A DNA stretch of 64,000 nucleotides. It comes from Hydrogenophaga taeniospiralis (GTDB taxonomy: Bacteria > Pseudomonadota > Gammaproteobacteria > Burkholderiales > Burkholderiaceae_C). The position numbers were made by a program, and so were the translations under genes. Of this stretch, positions 17,325 to 30,398 are shown piece by piece; position 1 is the stretch's first letter, and each line of letters opens with the position of its first letter. The notes beneath the pieces were generated by a model. It did no database searches and was not told where the DNA came from. It was given only the letters and a program-made list of their open reading frames with translations. Where the stretch lies: the NCBI RefSeq assembly GCF_020510445.1, contig NZ_JAHBAG010000001.1, forward strand, positions 2,952,501-3,016,500. Reading direction: 5' to 3'.

Positions 17325-17355
17325 GCGCTGCGCCGGACCGTAGCGCAGGCAGGGG

Positions 17356-18477
17356 TTATTTCAGGTCGTCGGCCAGCAATTGAATGATGCGCTGGGCGTT
17401 GGCCGTGGTGTCCGGCTGGCCCTGGGCATTGAGCACCGAGACGGTGCTGCTGGTGTCGTTGCCGCCGCGCACCACCACGCGGTATTTTGCCGGCGTGGGT
17501 TCGGCCGCGGAACCGCCGAACAGGCGCCCGAAGAAGCCCGGCTTCTTGGTGTCGGTGGTGGCGGTGGCCGGCACGTAGCGCACAAAGTAGACGCCCTGGG
17601 TGCGATCGCGGTCTTCCACGGTGAAGCCGGTGCGGTCCAGCGAGAGGCCCACGCGGCGCCAGGCGCGATCGAAACCATCTTCGAGCTGTACCACCGGCTG
17701 GTTGTTCACCGTGGCCACGCGGGCGGCGGCCTGAGGCGGTGCGGAGGCCGCGATGGCTTTGGACTGGACTTCGCTCACGCCGAGCTTGACCATCAGGCGC
17801 CGCAGGAATTCGGTTTCCAGTTCAACGTCGGACGGGCGCGGTTGCCAGATGGTCTGGTCTTTCTGGGTGCTGGTGTAGACCTCGATCATGCCCCGATGGC
17901 TGATGTAGATCTCGGTGCCGCCAGCGGGATTGCGCTCCAGCCGGGTGCGGAATTTGTCGCGTTCGCCGGTGGAATACAGGTTGTCGAACACCTTGCCGAT
18001 GGTGGAGCGGATGAAATCCTGGGGCAGTTTGGCGCGGTTTTCGGCCCAGTCCGTTTCCATCACCCCCAGTTTTTCCTGGTCGAGTTCGAGCAGGAAACCG
18101 TTTTCCTGCCAGAAATCGCGCACCGGGCCCCAGAGCTTGTCGGCCGGTCGATCGATCACCAGCCAGCGCTGGTTGCCCGCGCGCTCGATGCGCACGTCGC
18201 CCACGCTGTTGACCGCGGTGGTGCTGTCCGACGCTTGGGCCGGCTGGGCCGACTGGTAGCCGCTGGCGGTGACCACCGAGCCCGGCACGTTGTAGCGCGA
18301 GTCCCGGCTGAGCTGGGTCAGGTCGGGCGGCACCTCCAGCGTGCTGCCGCGTTGCGCGGTCTTGTAGTCGATCTTGTCTTCCTGCAGCACGGAGCAACCC
18401 GTGGCCAGCGTCGCCGCCAGCGTGATCAGGCCAAGGCGGGCAAATGAAGGCATGGGGCTGGGTTTGTGAAGGTGCAT
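17356..18477 (-). CDS. bamC: Outer-membrane assembly lipoprotein BamC
   Basis: A 373-residue lipoprotein of the BAM complex, which folds beta-barrels into the outer membrane. The signal peptide ends at LATGC (Cys near residue 28), followed by the extended N-terminal segment DKIDYKTAQRG and LEVPPDLTQL that contacts BamD in E. coli, then two helix-grip domains (about 90-220 and 265-370). It lies downstream of dapA with a 49-nt gap, the same order as dapA-bamC (dapA-nlpB) in enterobacteria. The start at ATG 18477 is the longest; ATG 18453 (MPSFARLG) would give a more compact signal peptide. Confidence 0.92.
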   Translation of the reverse strand: MHLHKPSPMPSFARLGLITLAATLATGCSVLQEDKIDYKTAQRGSTLEVPPDLTQLSRDSRYNVPGSVVTASGYQSAQPAQASDSTTAVNSVGDVRIERAGNQRWLVIDRPADKLWGPVRDFWQENGFLLELDQEKLGVMETDWAENRAKLPQDFIRSTIGKVFDNLYSTGERDKFRTRLERNPAGGTEIYISHRGMIEVYTSTQKDQTIWQPRPSDVELETEFLRRLMVKLGVSEVQSKAIAASAPPQAAARVATVNNQPVVQLEDGFDRAWRRVGLSLDRTGFTVEDRDRTQGVYFVRYVPATATTDTKKPGFFGRLFGGSAAEPTPAKYRVVVRGGNDTSSTVSVLNAQGQPDTTANAQRIIQLLADDLK

Positions 18478-18526
18478 GGTCTGGCTTTGCGGAAAAGGAA
18501 AAGCAGGAGAAAAGGCGTCGGCCCGC

Positions 18527-19414
18527 TCAATCGATCAGGCCGCTGTCTTTGAGCGCGGATTCAACCACAGGTTCAAAGGCGCGGGACATGGGGGTCAGCG
18601 GCAGGCGCATGGTTTCCGCGCACAGGCCCATGCGGGCCATGGCCCATTTCAGCGGGATCGGGTTGGCTTCGACGAACAGGTTCTTGTGCACCGGCATCAG
18701 CCGGAACTGGATGTCCATGGCCTTGCGAATGTCGCCCGAAATGGCGGCCATGCACAGCTCGTGCATCAGGCGCGGGGCGATGTTGGCCGTCACGCTGATG
18801 TTGCCCTGGCCGCCGCAGAGCATGAGCGCCACGGCGGTGGGGTCGTCACCCGAGTAGATGGCAAAGCCTTCCGGCGCTTCGCGGATCAGCCATTGCGCGC
18901 GTTCGATGTTGCCGGTGGCTTCCTTGATGCCAACGATGCCGGGCACCTGCGCCAGGCGCAGCGCCGTGTCGACCGACATGTCGGCCACGCTGCGGCCCGG
19001 CACGTTGTAAAGCACGACGGGCAGGTCGCCCGTGGCTTCGGCGATGGCCTTGAAGTGCTGGTACTGGCCTTCCTGGGTCGGCTTGTTGTAGTAGGGCACG
19101 ACCTGCAGCTGGCAGTCGGCACCGACGCTGCGCGCGAACTTCGCCAGCTCGATGGCTTCGGCGGTGGAGTTGGCGCCGCAGCCGGCCATGATGGGCACGC
19201 GTTTGGCGGCCTGTTCGACCGCCACGCGGATGATCTCGCAGTGTTCTTCGACCGTGACGGTGGGCGATTCGCCCGTGGTGCCGACCACGCCGATGCAGTC
19301 GGTACCTTCGGCGATGTGCCAGTCGATGAGTTTGCGCAGGGTGGGGTAGTCCACGCTGCCGTCTTCTTGCATGGGCGTGACCAGGGCCACGATGCTGCCG
19401 GTGATGGGGTTCAT
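18527..19414 (-). CDS. dapA: 4-hydroxy-tetrahydrodipicolinate synthase
   Basis: A 295-residue class I aldolase-type TIM barrel that condenses pyruvate with aspartate semialdehyde in lysine and diaminopimelate synthesis. The Schiff-base Lys is in [12 protein letters not shown]; the catalytic Tyr is in LYNVPGR, and the substrate-binding GTTGESPTV motif is near residue 45. The ATG at 19414 is the family start. A TAGAAT hexamer (complement of 19491-19496) about 75 nt upstream, inside the end of the methyltransferase gene, may be its -10. bamC follows on the same strand. Confidence 0.96.
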   Translation of the reverse strand: MNPITGSIVALVTPMQEDGSVDYPTLRKLIDWHIAEGTDCIGVVGTTGESPTVTVEEHCEIIRVAVEQAAKRVPIMAGCGANSTAEAIELAKFARSVGADCQLQVVPYYNKPTQEGQYQHFKAIAEATGDLPVVLYNVPGRSVADMSVDTALRLAQVPGIVGIKEATGNIERAQWLIREAPEGFAIYSGDDPTAVALMLCGGQGNISVTANIAPRLMHELCMAAISGDIRKAMDIQFRLMPVHKNLFVEANPIPLKWAMARMGLCAETMRLPLTPMSRAFEPVVESALKDSGLID

Positions 19415-19493
19415 AGCTAAAGGCTCAAGTGGTGGGCACCTGCGCAACGGCCGACCAAAGGGGCGGCGTCAGCGGGCGCACGAATCTGACATT

Positions 19494-20048
19494 CTACCCA
19501 GTGGCATCCAGCGGATACCGCTCGGGCAGACCCGGGAGATCCGGACGTTTTCGCACCGCCGCGATGCGCTGCACGAAGCGCTCGGGCCGGTCGATGAAGC
19601 CGTCCTCGAAGACCACCACGTGCAGGCCGGTTGTGGCCTGCAGCAGCTCGCCGGGGCGGAGCAGGAAATCGGGTCGTGACGGCTTGCCCACGGTCTCGTT
19701 TCCCTGGGCAAAGGTCTCGTAGATCAGCACGCCGCCCGGTGCCACGCTGGACACGATCTGCGCCAGCAGGGGGCGCCAGAGGTAGTTCGTCACCACCACC
19801 GCGTCGAACGTTTCGTCCGCGAAGGGCCAGGGGCCGTTCTCGATGTCGGCCTGCACCGCGCGCCCCAGCCCGGACACGGCTTCGATGGCTTCGGCCGAGC
19901 GGTCCACGCCCGTCACCGGATGGCCGCGCCCAGCGAGCCAACGCAGATGGCGGCCATGGCCGCAGGCCACGTCGAGCACCGACCCCGCGACGGGAACCAG
20001 ATGCGACCAGCGCTGTACCCAGGCCGAGGGCGCTTCGGTGCCGTGCAT
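19494..20048 (-). CDS. Class I SAM-dependent methyltransferase
   Basis: A 184-residue Rossmann-fold methyltransferase. The SAM-binding loop is VLDVACGHGRHLRWLA, with the acidic motif II VTGVDRS and motif IV DAVVVTNYLWRPL. It resembles tellurite-resistance TehB/small-molecule methyltransferases, though the substrate is unknown. Its ATG immediately follows the TAG of a 42-residue peptide gene, and that gene overlaps the upstream MFS transporter, so the three are translated as a coupled unit. The stop is 79 nt before dapA, whose promoter may lie in its 3' end. Confidence 0.85.
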   Translation of the reverse strand: MHGTEAPSAWVQRWSHLVPVAGSVLDVACGHGRHLRWLAGRGHPVTGVDRSAEAIEAVSGLGRAVQADIENGPWPFADETFDAVVVTNYLWRPLLAQIVSSVAPGGVLIYETFAQGNETVGKPSRPDFLLRPGELLQATTGLHVVVFEDGFIDRPERFVQRIAAVRKRPDLPGLPERYPLDATG

Positions 20049-20177
20049 CTAGAAACAGCTCCAGAGCTGGTCGGCCAGGTTCACGAGAAAGTCGGGCCGC
20101 TGGTAGAGCGCAAGGGTGCCCAGCAGGACCAACAGCACGCCGGCCCAGACCAGGGTCTTGAGCGCCAACGGTCTCAT
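20049..20177 (-). CDS. 42-residue single-span membrane peptide
   Basis: Starts MRPLALKTLVWAGVLLVLLG and ends LADQLWSCF. Residues 8-25 form one hydrophobic helix preceded by Arg and Lys, so it should insert with the N-terminus inside. The evidence that it is real is architectural: its ATG overlaps the TGA of the MFS gene as ATGA, and its TAG is directly followed by the ATG of the methyltransferase gene, with no spare base on either side. Shadow frames rarely fit both neighbours so exactly. Function is unknown; it may be a small partner of the transporter. Confidence 0.75.
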   Translation of the reverse strand: MRPLALKTLVWAGVLLVLLGTLALYQRPDFLVNLADQLWSCF

Positions 20178-21418
20178 GCGGCCGCTCCCGCGCGCTGCGG
20201 GCCGCCGCGGACGATGGGCGACTCGCGCACCGGCAGATTGATCAGCGCGGCGAACACCCCCAGCGCGATCGAGATATACCAGACGACGTCGTAGCTGCCA
20301 GTGCGGTCGTACAGATAGCCACCCAGCCACACGCCCAGGAAACTGCCGATCTGGTGGCTGAAGAACACGAAGCCGCCCAGCATGGACAAATGCGCCACGC
20401 CAAAGATCTGCGCCACCACGGCGTTGGTCGGCGGCACGGTGGACAGCCACAGCACGCCCATGACGGCGGAAAACACATACACGCTGGCGGGCGAGAGCGG
20501 CACGATCAGGAAGATGCTGATGGCCACGGCCCGTGCCAGGTAGATGAAGGCCAGGATGTGGCGCTTGGCCATGCGCTGGCCCAGCGCGCCCGCGGCGTAG
20601 GTGCCGATCACGTTGAACAGGCCGATCAGCGCCAGCGCGTAGCTCGCCACCTGGGGCGACAGGCCGTTGTCTTTCAGGTAGCTCGGCATGTGCACGCCGA
20701 TGAACACCACCTGGAAGCCACAGACGAAATAGCCGGCCATCAAGAGCTGGAAGCTGCGGTAGCGAAACGCCTCGCGCAGCGCATGAAGAATGGTCTGTTC
20801 GCGCCGGGGCGGCGAACCTCCCGCAAAGCCCGGTTCGCGCAGGCCCATGGCCAGCGGCATGATGAGCAGGACCGCGGCGCCCAGGAACAGCAGCGCTTCC
20901 TGCCAGCCGAAGCGGCTGATGAGCCAGCCCTCGATCGGCACCATCAGGAACTGGCCGAACGAGCCGGCCGCGGCCGCCACGCCCATGGCCCAGGAGCGCT
21001 TGTCGGCCGGGATCTGGCGCCCGATCACGCCGTAGATCACGGCGTAGGTGGTACCCGCCTGGGCCGCACCGATCAGGATGCCGGCGGTCAGCGCAAAGCC
21101 GACCGGGCTGGTGGACCAGGCCATGCCGGCCAGGCCCAGCGCGTAGAGCACCGCGCCTCCCAGCAGCACGCGCATGGCGCCAAAACGGTCGGCCGCCATG
21201 CCGGCGAAGATGCCGAACACCCCCCAGGACAGGTTCTGGATCGCCAGCGCAAAGGCGAAGGTCTCGCGCGTCCAGCCCTGGGCCGTGGTGACGGGCTGCA
21301 GCCACAGGCCGAAGCCGTGGCGGATGCCCATGGAGAGGGTGACGATGAAGGCACCGCAGGCGAGCACCTGGAGGGTCGAGAGTCGGGGCGCGGGGGTGGT
21401 GGCCAATGGCGATGTCAT
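20174..21418 (-). CDS. MFS transporter
   Basis: A 414-residue, twelve-helix major facilitator protein of the inner membrane. Landmarks are MGIRHGFGLWLQPV in helix 1, the loop 2-3 region FAGMAADRFGAMRVLLGG (a GxxADRxG motif A variant) and the central loop LREPGFAGGSPPRREQ. It resembles oxalate/formate or monocarboxylate-type MFS carriers common in Comamonadaceae, but substrate is not certain. TACAGT lies 6 nt before the ATG on this strand. Its stop overlaps the 42-residue peptide gene by 4 nt. Confidence 0.87.
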   Translation of the reverse strand: MTSPLATTPAPRLSTLQVLACGAFIVTLSMGIRHGFGLWLQPVTTAQGWTRETFAFALAIQNLSWGVFGIFAGMAADRFGAMRVLLGGAVLYALGLAGMAWSTSPVGFALTAGILIGAAQAGTTYAVIYGVIGRQIPADKRSWAMGVAAAAGSFGQFLMVPIEGWLISRFGWQEALLFLGAAVLLIMPLAMGLREPGFAGGSPPRREQTILHALREAFRYRSFQLLMAGYFVCGFQVVFIGVHMPSYLKDNGLSPQVASYALALIGLFNVIGTYAAGALGQRMAKRHILAFIYLARAVAISIFLIVPLSPASVYVFSAVMGVLWLSTVPPTNAVVAQIFGVAHLSMLGGFVFFSHQIGSFLGVWLGGYLYDRTGSYDVVWYISIALGVFAALINLPVRESPIVRGGPQRAGAAA

Positions 21419-21424
21419 CCCGAG

Positions 21425-21430
21425 ACTGTA
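21425..21430 (-). promoter_or_regulatory. -10-like hexamer 6 nt before the MFS gene start
   Basis: TACAGT followed by CTCGGG and then ATG on the minus strand. The spacing fits a leaderless transcript; no Shine-Dalgarno sequence is present. Confidence 0.4.
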
Positions 21431-21571
21431 GCGAATCCGCTCATTTCGCGGGTGTCACCCCGGCGCGTGGGGTCATGAAATCGGCGGCCCCGATTGATGC
21501 GCGGAACGAATCGCCGGAGATGGCGGGTGTTTCCTCTGTATTTGCATCCAGTGGTTTTTGATCGGGGCGCA

Positions 21572-21577
21572 TACAAT
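21572..21577 (+). promoter_or_regulatory. -10-like hexamer 8 nt before parE
   Basis: TACAAT is a near-consensus -10 and the parE ATG begins 8 nt later, leaving little or no 5' leader. The 8 nt are C-rich with no ribosome site. The -35 region is poor. Confidence 0.5.
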
Positions 21578-21585
21578 CCGCCCCC

Positions 21586-23552
<1,967 letters not shown>

Positions 23553-23556
<4 letters not shown>

Positions 23557-24314
23557 GCCGCAACACACTCCGTTGGCCCCGGGCCCTGGCGTTGGGGTGG
23601 CTGCTGGTGTGGGCGCTGGGATGGTCCGCGCCCGCCGCAGCGGAAATCTGGGGCTATGTGGACAAGCGCGGCGTGTCGCACTTCGCCGACCACCAGGTGG
23701 ACCGGCGTTACGAGCTGTTCTACGGCGGCGGTGCCCGGTCCGCGGGCGTGTCACGGGAACTGCCGCGTGGGGACGCCCATGCCTCACCCAGCGTGCAGGC
23801 GGTTTTTCAGGTTTCCACCTCGTACAAGGCGGTGCGCCACCTGATCCGCGAGGCGGCCACGGCGTACGGGCTGGAATACGAGCTGCTCAAGGCGGTGATC
23901 GCCACCGAATCGGGGTTCAATGCCCATGCGGTCAGCCCCAAGGGCGCCATCGGCCTGATGCAACTCATGCCCGACACCGCGCAGCGCTTTGGCGTGAAAG
24001 CCAGAGCCAATGAATCGCTGCAGGAGCGCCTGACCGATCCGCGCACCAATCTGCAGGCGGGCGCGCGTTACCTGGCCTGGCTGCTGAAGTATTTCGACGG
24101 CCAGACCGAGCTGGCGCTGGCGGCCTACAACGCCGGCGAGGGCGCGGTGCTGCGCGCCGGGCGCCAGATCCCGAACTACCGGGAAACCCAGAACTATGTG
24201 CGCAAGGTGACACAACTGCGGCAATCGCTGCAGCCGCCGCGCGCCCTGAGCCAGCGCTATGTGCCGGAGCCCGCAGACATGCAGGCCAGGGCCCAGACAC
24301 CCGCGCCGCTCTGA
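23553..24314 (+). CDS. Periplasmic lytic transglycosylase with DUF4124-like N-terminus
   Basis: A 253-residue exported protein. The signal peptide runs to about residue 30 (APAAAAE), then a short DUF4124-like segment ([17 protein letters not shown]), then an SLT domain of the Slt70/MltC type (about 85-210): [24 protein letters not shown] with the catalytic Glu, and [12 protein letters not shown]. It cleaves glycan strands of murein, forming 1,6-anhydromuropeptides. It starts at TTG in a TTGA overlap with parE and is followed by parC, so it is embedded in the topoisomerase IV operon. Confidence 0.88.
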
Positions 24315-24337
24315 ACCGGATTCACGCAACAGACTTC

Positions 24338-26677
<2,340 letters not shown>

Positions 26678-26682
26678 CGGGC

Positions 26683-26856
26683 ATGGACGGCACCGGCCTT
26701 CTCGTGTTGCTGGCCAGCGGTGCCGTGACCTTTCTGGTGGGTCGCTTCGTCGGCAGGCGTTACCGTGCCCGCCGCGCCGCGCAGCAGGCGCAGCGCGAGC
26801 TGGCCGGGCAAAGCCGCCAGGTGCGGCGCGCACAGGCACGCAAGAACCGGCGCTGA
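26683..26856 (+). CDS. 57-residue small membrane protein
   Basis: Starts MDGTGLLVLLASGAVTFLVG: one hydrophobic helix (about 6-22), then a strongly basic tail rich in Arg, Gln and Ala (RRYRARRAAQQAQRELAGQ). It begins 5 nt after the parC stop, with GGAGTGACGGGC upstream of the ATG, so it is translated from the same mRNA. The basic cytoplasmic tail could contact membrane lipid or nucleic acid, but this is inference. I do not recognise a family. Confidence 0.65.
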   Translation: MDGTGLLVLLASGAVTFLVGRFVGRRYRARRAAQQAQRELAGQSRQVRRAQARKNRR

Positions 26857-27008
26857 CCCGCCCCGGTTGGGGCGCGGCTTGGTGCCGTTTGACCTTGGTT
26901 GAGGCGGGGGCGCCAACGCGCGCGACAATGGCGCGCGCCGGGTTGAGTTCCGGCCCATCGCTGCCCTGTGCGGTGGTCTTGCAACCCTGCTGAAAGCAAA
27001 GGATCGCC

Positions 27009-28160
27009 ATGAAGTCGTTGGGCAAACGGGCCGAAGGCCTTCGCCTGGAGCGCATGAAGGCCTCGGTGCAATGGCTGGGCGAGGGTTTCCGCAATGTGTT
27101 TCCCGTCGCGCCCGGCCTGCGCGACCCCCATGCGCCGTTCCCGGGCGTGCGCGATTTCCTGTGCGGCGGCGAGCGCCGCGTGCCCAGCGCGCCGCTGCCT
27201 TCGGTCGATCCGCGCGAGGCCTGGGCCAGGCCGCCGCAGAGCGGTTTGCGCGCCACCTGGCTTGGCCACTCCACCGTGATGATCGAGATCGAAGGCAAAC
27301 GCGTGCTGACCGATCCGGTCTGGGGCCTGCGCGCCTCGCCGTCGAACCTGGTGGGCCCCAAGCGCTTTCAGCCCGTGCCGGTCGCGTTGAAGCAACTGCC
27401 ACCGGTGGACGTGGCCCTGGTCTCGCACGACCACTACGATCACCTGGACTACCCCACCGTGCGCGAGCTGAACCGGCGCGAGGTGCCCTTCGTCACATCG
27501 CTCGGCGTGGGCGCGCATCTGCAGGCCTGGGGTGTGCCACCCGAGCGCATCACCGAGCTGGACTGGTGGGAAAGCCATCGCCTGCCCGGCAGCGAGGTCA
27601 CCATCACCGCCGCGCCCTCGCAGCATTTTTCCGGCCGCAACCTCAAAGACCGCAACGCCACGCTGTGGTCTTCACTGGTGGTCCGCTCGCCGCGCCACAG
27701 TGTGTTCTTCAGCGGTGACACCGGCCTCACCGGCGAATACAGCGAGATCCGGGACCGCCTCGGTCCGTTCGATCTGGTCATGCTCGAAGTGGGCGCCTTC
27801 CATCCCGCGTGGGGCGACATCCACCTCGGGCCGGACAACGCGCTCAAGGCCCACCAATTGCTGGGCGGTGGCGTGTTGTTGCCGGTCCATTGGGGCACCT
27901 TCGCCCTGGCCATGCACGCCTGGGACCAACCCGCCGAAGTCTTGCTCGCACAGGCCGAGCGGCAGAACACCCCCCTGCTGATGCCCATCCTGGGTCAGGC
28001 TGTCGAGCCCGCGCATGCGGAGAAGACCCGGCCCTGGTGGCGCAGCGTGGAAACCCAGGCCGCGCCCGCCGCGGCGCCCCCGCGCGCGGGCACGGCCAGC
28101 GAGCCCGCACCGGAGCCCGACGCAGCGCTGCCCAAGGGCATGAGCTGGCCGCTCGATTGA
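27009..28160 (+). CDS. Metallo-beta-lactamase-fold hydrolase, NAPE-PLD-like
   Basis: A 383-residue MBL-fold protein of the UlaG/NAPE-PLD-like group. The metal ligands are in VSHDHYDHLDY; further ligands are His in SQHFSGRN, Asp in FFSGDTG and His in LPVHWGTF. WLGHSTVMIEIEG and DRNATLWSSLVV are typical of the branch that includes N-acyl-phosphatidylethanolamine phospholipase D. There is no signal peptide; the last 60 residues are an Ala/Pro-rich extension. CAAAGGATCGCC precedes the ATG. The gene runs with the downstream deaminase-like gene, 67 nt away. Substrate is unknown. Confidence 0.87.
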   Translation: MKSLGKRAEGLRLERMKASVQWLGEGFRNVFPVAPGLRDPHAPFPGVRDFLCGGERRVPSAPLPSVDPREAWARPPQSGLRATWLGHSTVMIEIEGKRVLTDPVWGLRASPSNLVGPKRFQPVPVALKQLPPVDVALVSHDHYDHLDYPTVRELNRREVPFVTSLGVGAHLQAWGVPPERITELDWWESHRLPGSEVTITAAPSQHFSGRNLKDRNATLWSSLVVRSPRHSVFFSGDTGLTGEYSEIRDRLGPFDLVMLEVGAFHPAWGDIHLGPDNALKAHQLLGGGVLLPVHWGTFALAMHAWDQPAEVLLAQAERQNTPLLMPILGQAVEPAHAEKTRPWWRSVETQAAPAAAPPRAGTASEPAPEPDAALPKGMSWPLD

Positions 28161-28227
28161 GCGCCGTGCTTCCGCCAGGGAGCCACGAGGCACCTGGACT
28201 TCGATCACACCCCAGAAACACACCGCC

Positions 28228-29508
28228 ATGAACCCGACCGAGCCTCTCTTCGGCCCCCACCTCAAAGGCTTTCCCACCGGGCAAACGCCGCTCATGCGCG
28301 AGCAGATCGCCAGGCAGGGCTGGCAACTGCTGCGGGGCGATCTGGCCCTGCCACTGGCGGTGATCAGGCAGTCCGCCCTGCAGCACAACCTGCACTGGAT
28401 GCGCGACTTCTGCGCGCAGCGCGGCCTGTACCTTGCGCCGCACGGCAAGACCAGCATGTCGCCCGAGCTCTGGCAGATGCAGCTGGACGCCGGGGCTTGG
28501 GGTATCAGCTTCGCCACCGTGTTCCAGGCGGCGGTGGGTGCGCGCCACGGTGTGCCGGTGCTGCTGATCGCCAACCAGGTGATCCAGCGCGCCGAGCTGG
28601 ACGCGCTGGCGGTGTTGCACGCCGAACGCCCCGCGCTGCGTTCCATGTTCCTCGTCGATTCGGTGGGACAGGTGGACGCCATCGAAGCCTGGGCCACGGC
28701 ACGCGGTTTCGCAGGCCGGTTCGAGGTGTTGTTGGAACTGGGCATCGCCGGTCAGCGCACCGGCTGCCGCACCGCCGACGAGGCGCGGCAAGCCGCGCAG
28801 CGCATCCACGCCAGCCCGGTGCTGCAACTGGCCGGCATCGAGTGCTACGAAGGCACCACCGCCACCTGCGACCACGCCAAAGACCGCGCCACCGTGCAGG
28901 ACCTGATGGACCGCGTGGAGGCAACAGCCCGCGAAGCCATCGCGCAAGGCTGGTTCGCGCAAGACGAAGTCATCCTCAGCGCCGGTGGCTCCGCCATCTT
29001 CGATCTCGTGGCCGAACGCCTCACGCCGAACCTCGGCCGCCCTGTGCGCGGCGTGCTGCGCTCGGGTTGTTACCTCACGCACGACCACCAGCGCTACACG
29101 CGGTACCTCTGCTGTGTGGCCGAGCGCCTGAACCTGCGCGAGACCCTCAAGCCCGCGCTGGAGGTGCTGGCCTGCGTGCAGAGCGGCCCCGAGCCCGGCC
29201 TGGCGTTGCTCAGCATGGGCCGGCGCGACGTGTCGCACGACCTCGACCTGCCGCTGCCCATCTGGCGCTCGGACGGGCAGGGCGGTGCACCGAAGGCGGT
29301 GCCCGCGCACTGGCGCATTGACGTCCTGAATGACCAGCACGCCTACCTGCGCTACGACCCATCGGCCCCGAAGGACGAATGGCCGGCGCTCGGCGAAACC
29401 GTGGCCTCGGGCATTTCACACCCCTGCACCACGTTCGACAAATGGCGCTGGCTGCCGGTGGTGGACGACGGCTACCGCGTGGTGGACGCGGTCACGACCT
29501 GGTTCTGA
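28228..29508 (+). CDS. PLP-dependent amino-acid deaminase / D-threonine aldolase-like enzyme
   Basis: A 426-residue fold-type III PLP enzyme (alanine-racemase N-terminal domain). The PLP Lys is in LAPHGKTSMSPEL; the C-terminal beta domain carries SHPCTTFDKW, whose His-x-Cys matches the zinc ligands of eukaryotic-type D-serine dehydratase. These enzymes deaminate D-serine or D-threonine or cleave D-3-hydroxyamino acids; the bacterial members are often simply called amino-acid deaminases. There is no membrane segment. It lies 67 nt after the MBL-fold gene. The exact substrate remains open. Confidence 0.82.
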   Translation: MNPTEPLFGPHLKGFPTGQTPLMREQIARQGWQLLRGDLALPLAVIRQSALQHNLHWMRDFCAQRGLYLAPHGKTSMSPELWQMQLDAGAWGISFATVFQAAVGARHGVPVLLIANQVIQRAELDALAVLHAERPALRSMFLVDSVGQVDAIEAWATARGFAGRFEVLLELGIAGQRTGCRTADEARQAAQRIHASPVLQLAGIECYEGTTATCDHAKDRATVQDLMDRVEATAREAIAQGWFAQDEVILSAGGSAIFDLVAERLTPNLGRPVRGVLRSGCYLTHDHQRYTRYLCCVAERLNLRETLKPALEVLACVQSGPEPGLALLSMGRRDVSHDLDLPLPIWRSDGQGGAPKAVPAHWRIDVLNDQHAYLRYDPSAPKDEWPALGETVASGISHPCTTFDKWRWLPVVDDGYRVVDAVTTWF

Positions 29509-29682
29509 ACACCGGCAACGCGCCGGCTGTACGCAAGGAACACCTCGTCGCGCACCCACCCCAGCCGCGACCGCGCCTTGAGGTTGGTCCTGGCCGTGGT
29601 CAGGTCCATTCGGACCTTGCCGCCTGCATGTTTTGGTTGGAGGCGGTTGTGTGGGTTGCGGGCATGGGCGGAGGTTCTGACG

Positions 29683-30267
29683 TCACAGCTTGCCAGCCTC
29701 TTGCCACCACTGATCCCTGGGGATGCGTGCGGCCCACGCGTTGAAACGCACGCGGTGCGCCTCCCACGGTTCGGCCAGCGGCGCACGTGGGTCCAGGCTC
29801 AGGCCATAGGCCATGCCTTCGACAAACCACGTGGGCATGAACAGGCGGCGCATCACGCCCAGGCGCTGGCCCTGCAACACGTGGATCAGTTCGTGGCGGA
29901 CGTAGTAGGGTTTCCAGGCGCGAGGGCCGATGACGATGCCCCAGTTGGCGATGGTGACCGCCGACCGCGCGCCCAGCCCGAAGCTGTCGGCACAGGCATT
30001 GGTGGAGCAAAAGATGACGCGGGGAGGGCGCTGCAGCGGCGCGATGGTGTTCGATACGAACGCGACGGCCTCGGCGTGGAGCGCGTTCGCCGCCTGCAGC
30101 CGCTGCGGGTCGTCCACGCACACGGGAGCCTCAGCGCCACAAGCAATCCCCACCAGCCCTGGTGCCAGCACGCGGACCGGCTTTACCAGCACCCACGCCG
30201 CCAGCGGGACGACGACGAACCGCAGGAGCGCGAGGCGCTGGACGGCGGGACGTTTGGCGTTGTTCAT
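29683..30267 (-). CDS. Putative membrane-anchored HExxH metalloprotein
   Basis: A 194-residue protein starting MNNAKRPAVQRLALLRFVVV: a basic N-terminus then a hydrophobic anchor (about residues 14-40). The soluble part contains VRHELIHVLQ, an HExxH zinc-protease motif, and WFVEGMAYGL about 20 residues later, whose Glu could be the third ligand as in gluzincins. Two Cys pairs (IACGAEAPVC and FCSTNAC) suggest a periplasmic, disulfide-bonded fold. A longer in-frame start exists (30435) but lacks a signal. It is alone between convergent and codirectional neighbours. Proteolytic activity is inferred only. Confidence 0.65.
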   Translation of the reverse strand: MNNAKRPAVQRLALLRFVVVPLAAWVLVKPVRVLAPGLVGIACGAEAPVCVDDPQRLQAANALHAEAVAFVSNTIAPLQRPPRVIFCSTNACADSFGLGARSAVTIANWGIVIGPRAWKPYYVRHELIHVLQGQRLGVMRRLFMPTWFVEGMAYGLSLDPRAPLAEPWEAHRVRFNAWAARIPRDQWWQEAGKL

Positions 30268-30398
30268 GCTTGAGCGCTGCGCGCGCCATTCGGCACAAGC
30301 CCCAGGCGCTGCGAGCCGATTGAGCAGCCGGCCGGCTTTCCTGAGCGGGACAGGCCGCATGGGCGTGTCCTCACGCCCATCCCGGATGCTGCTTGGGC

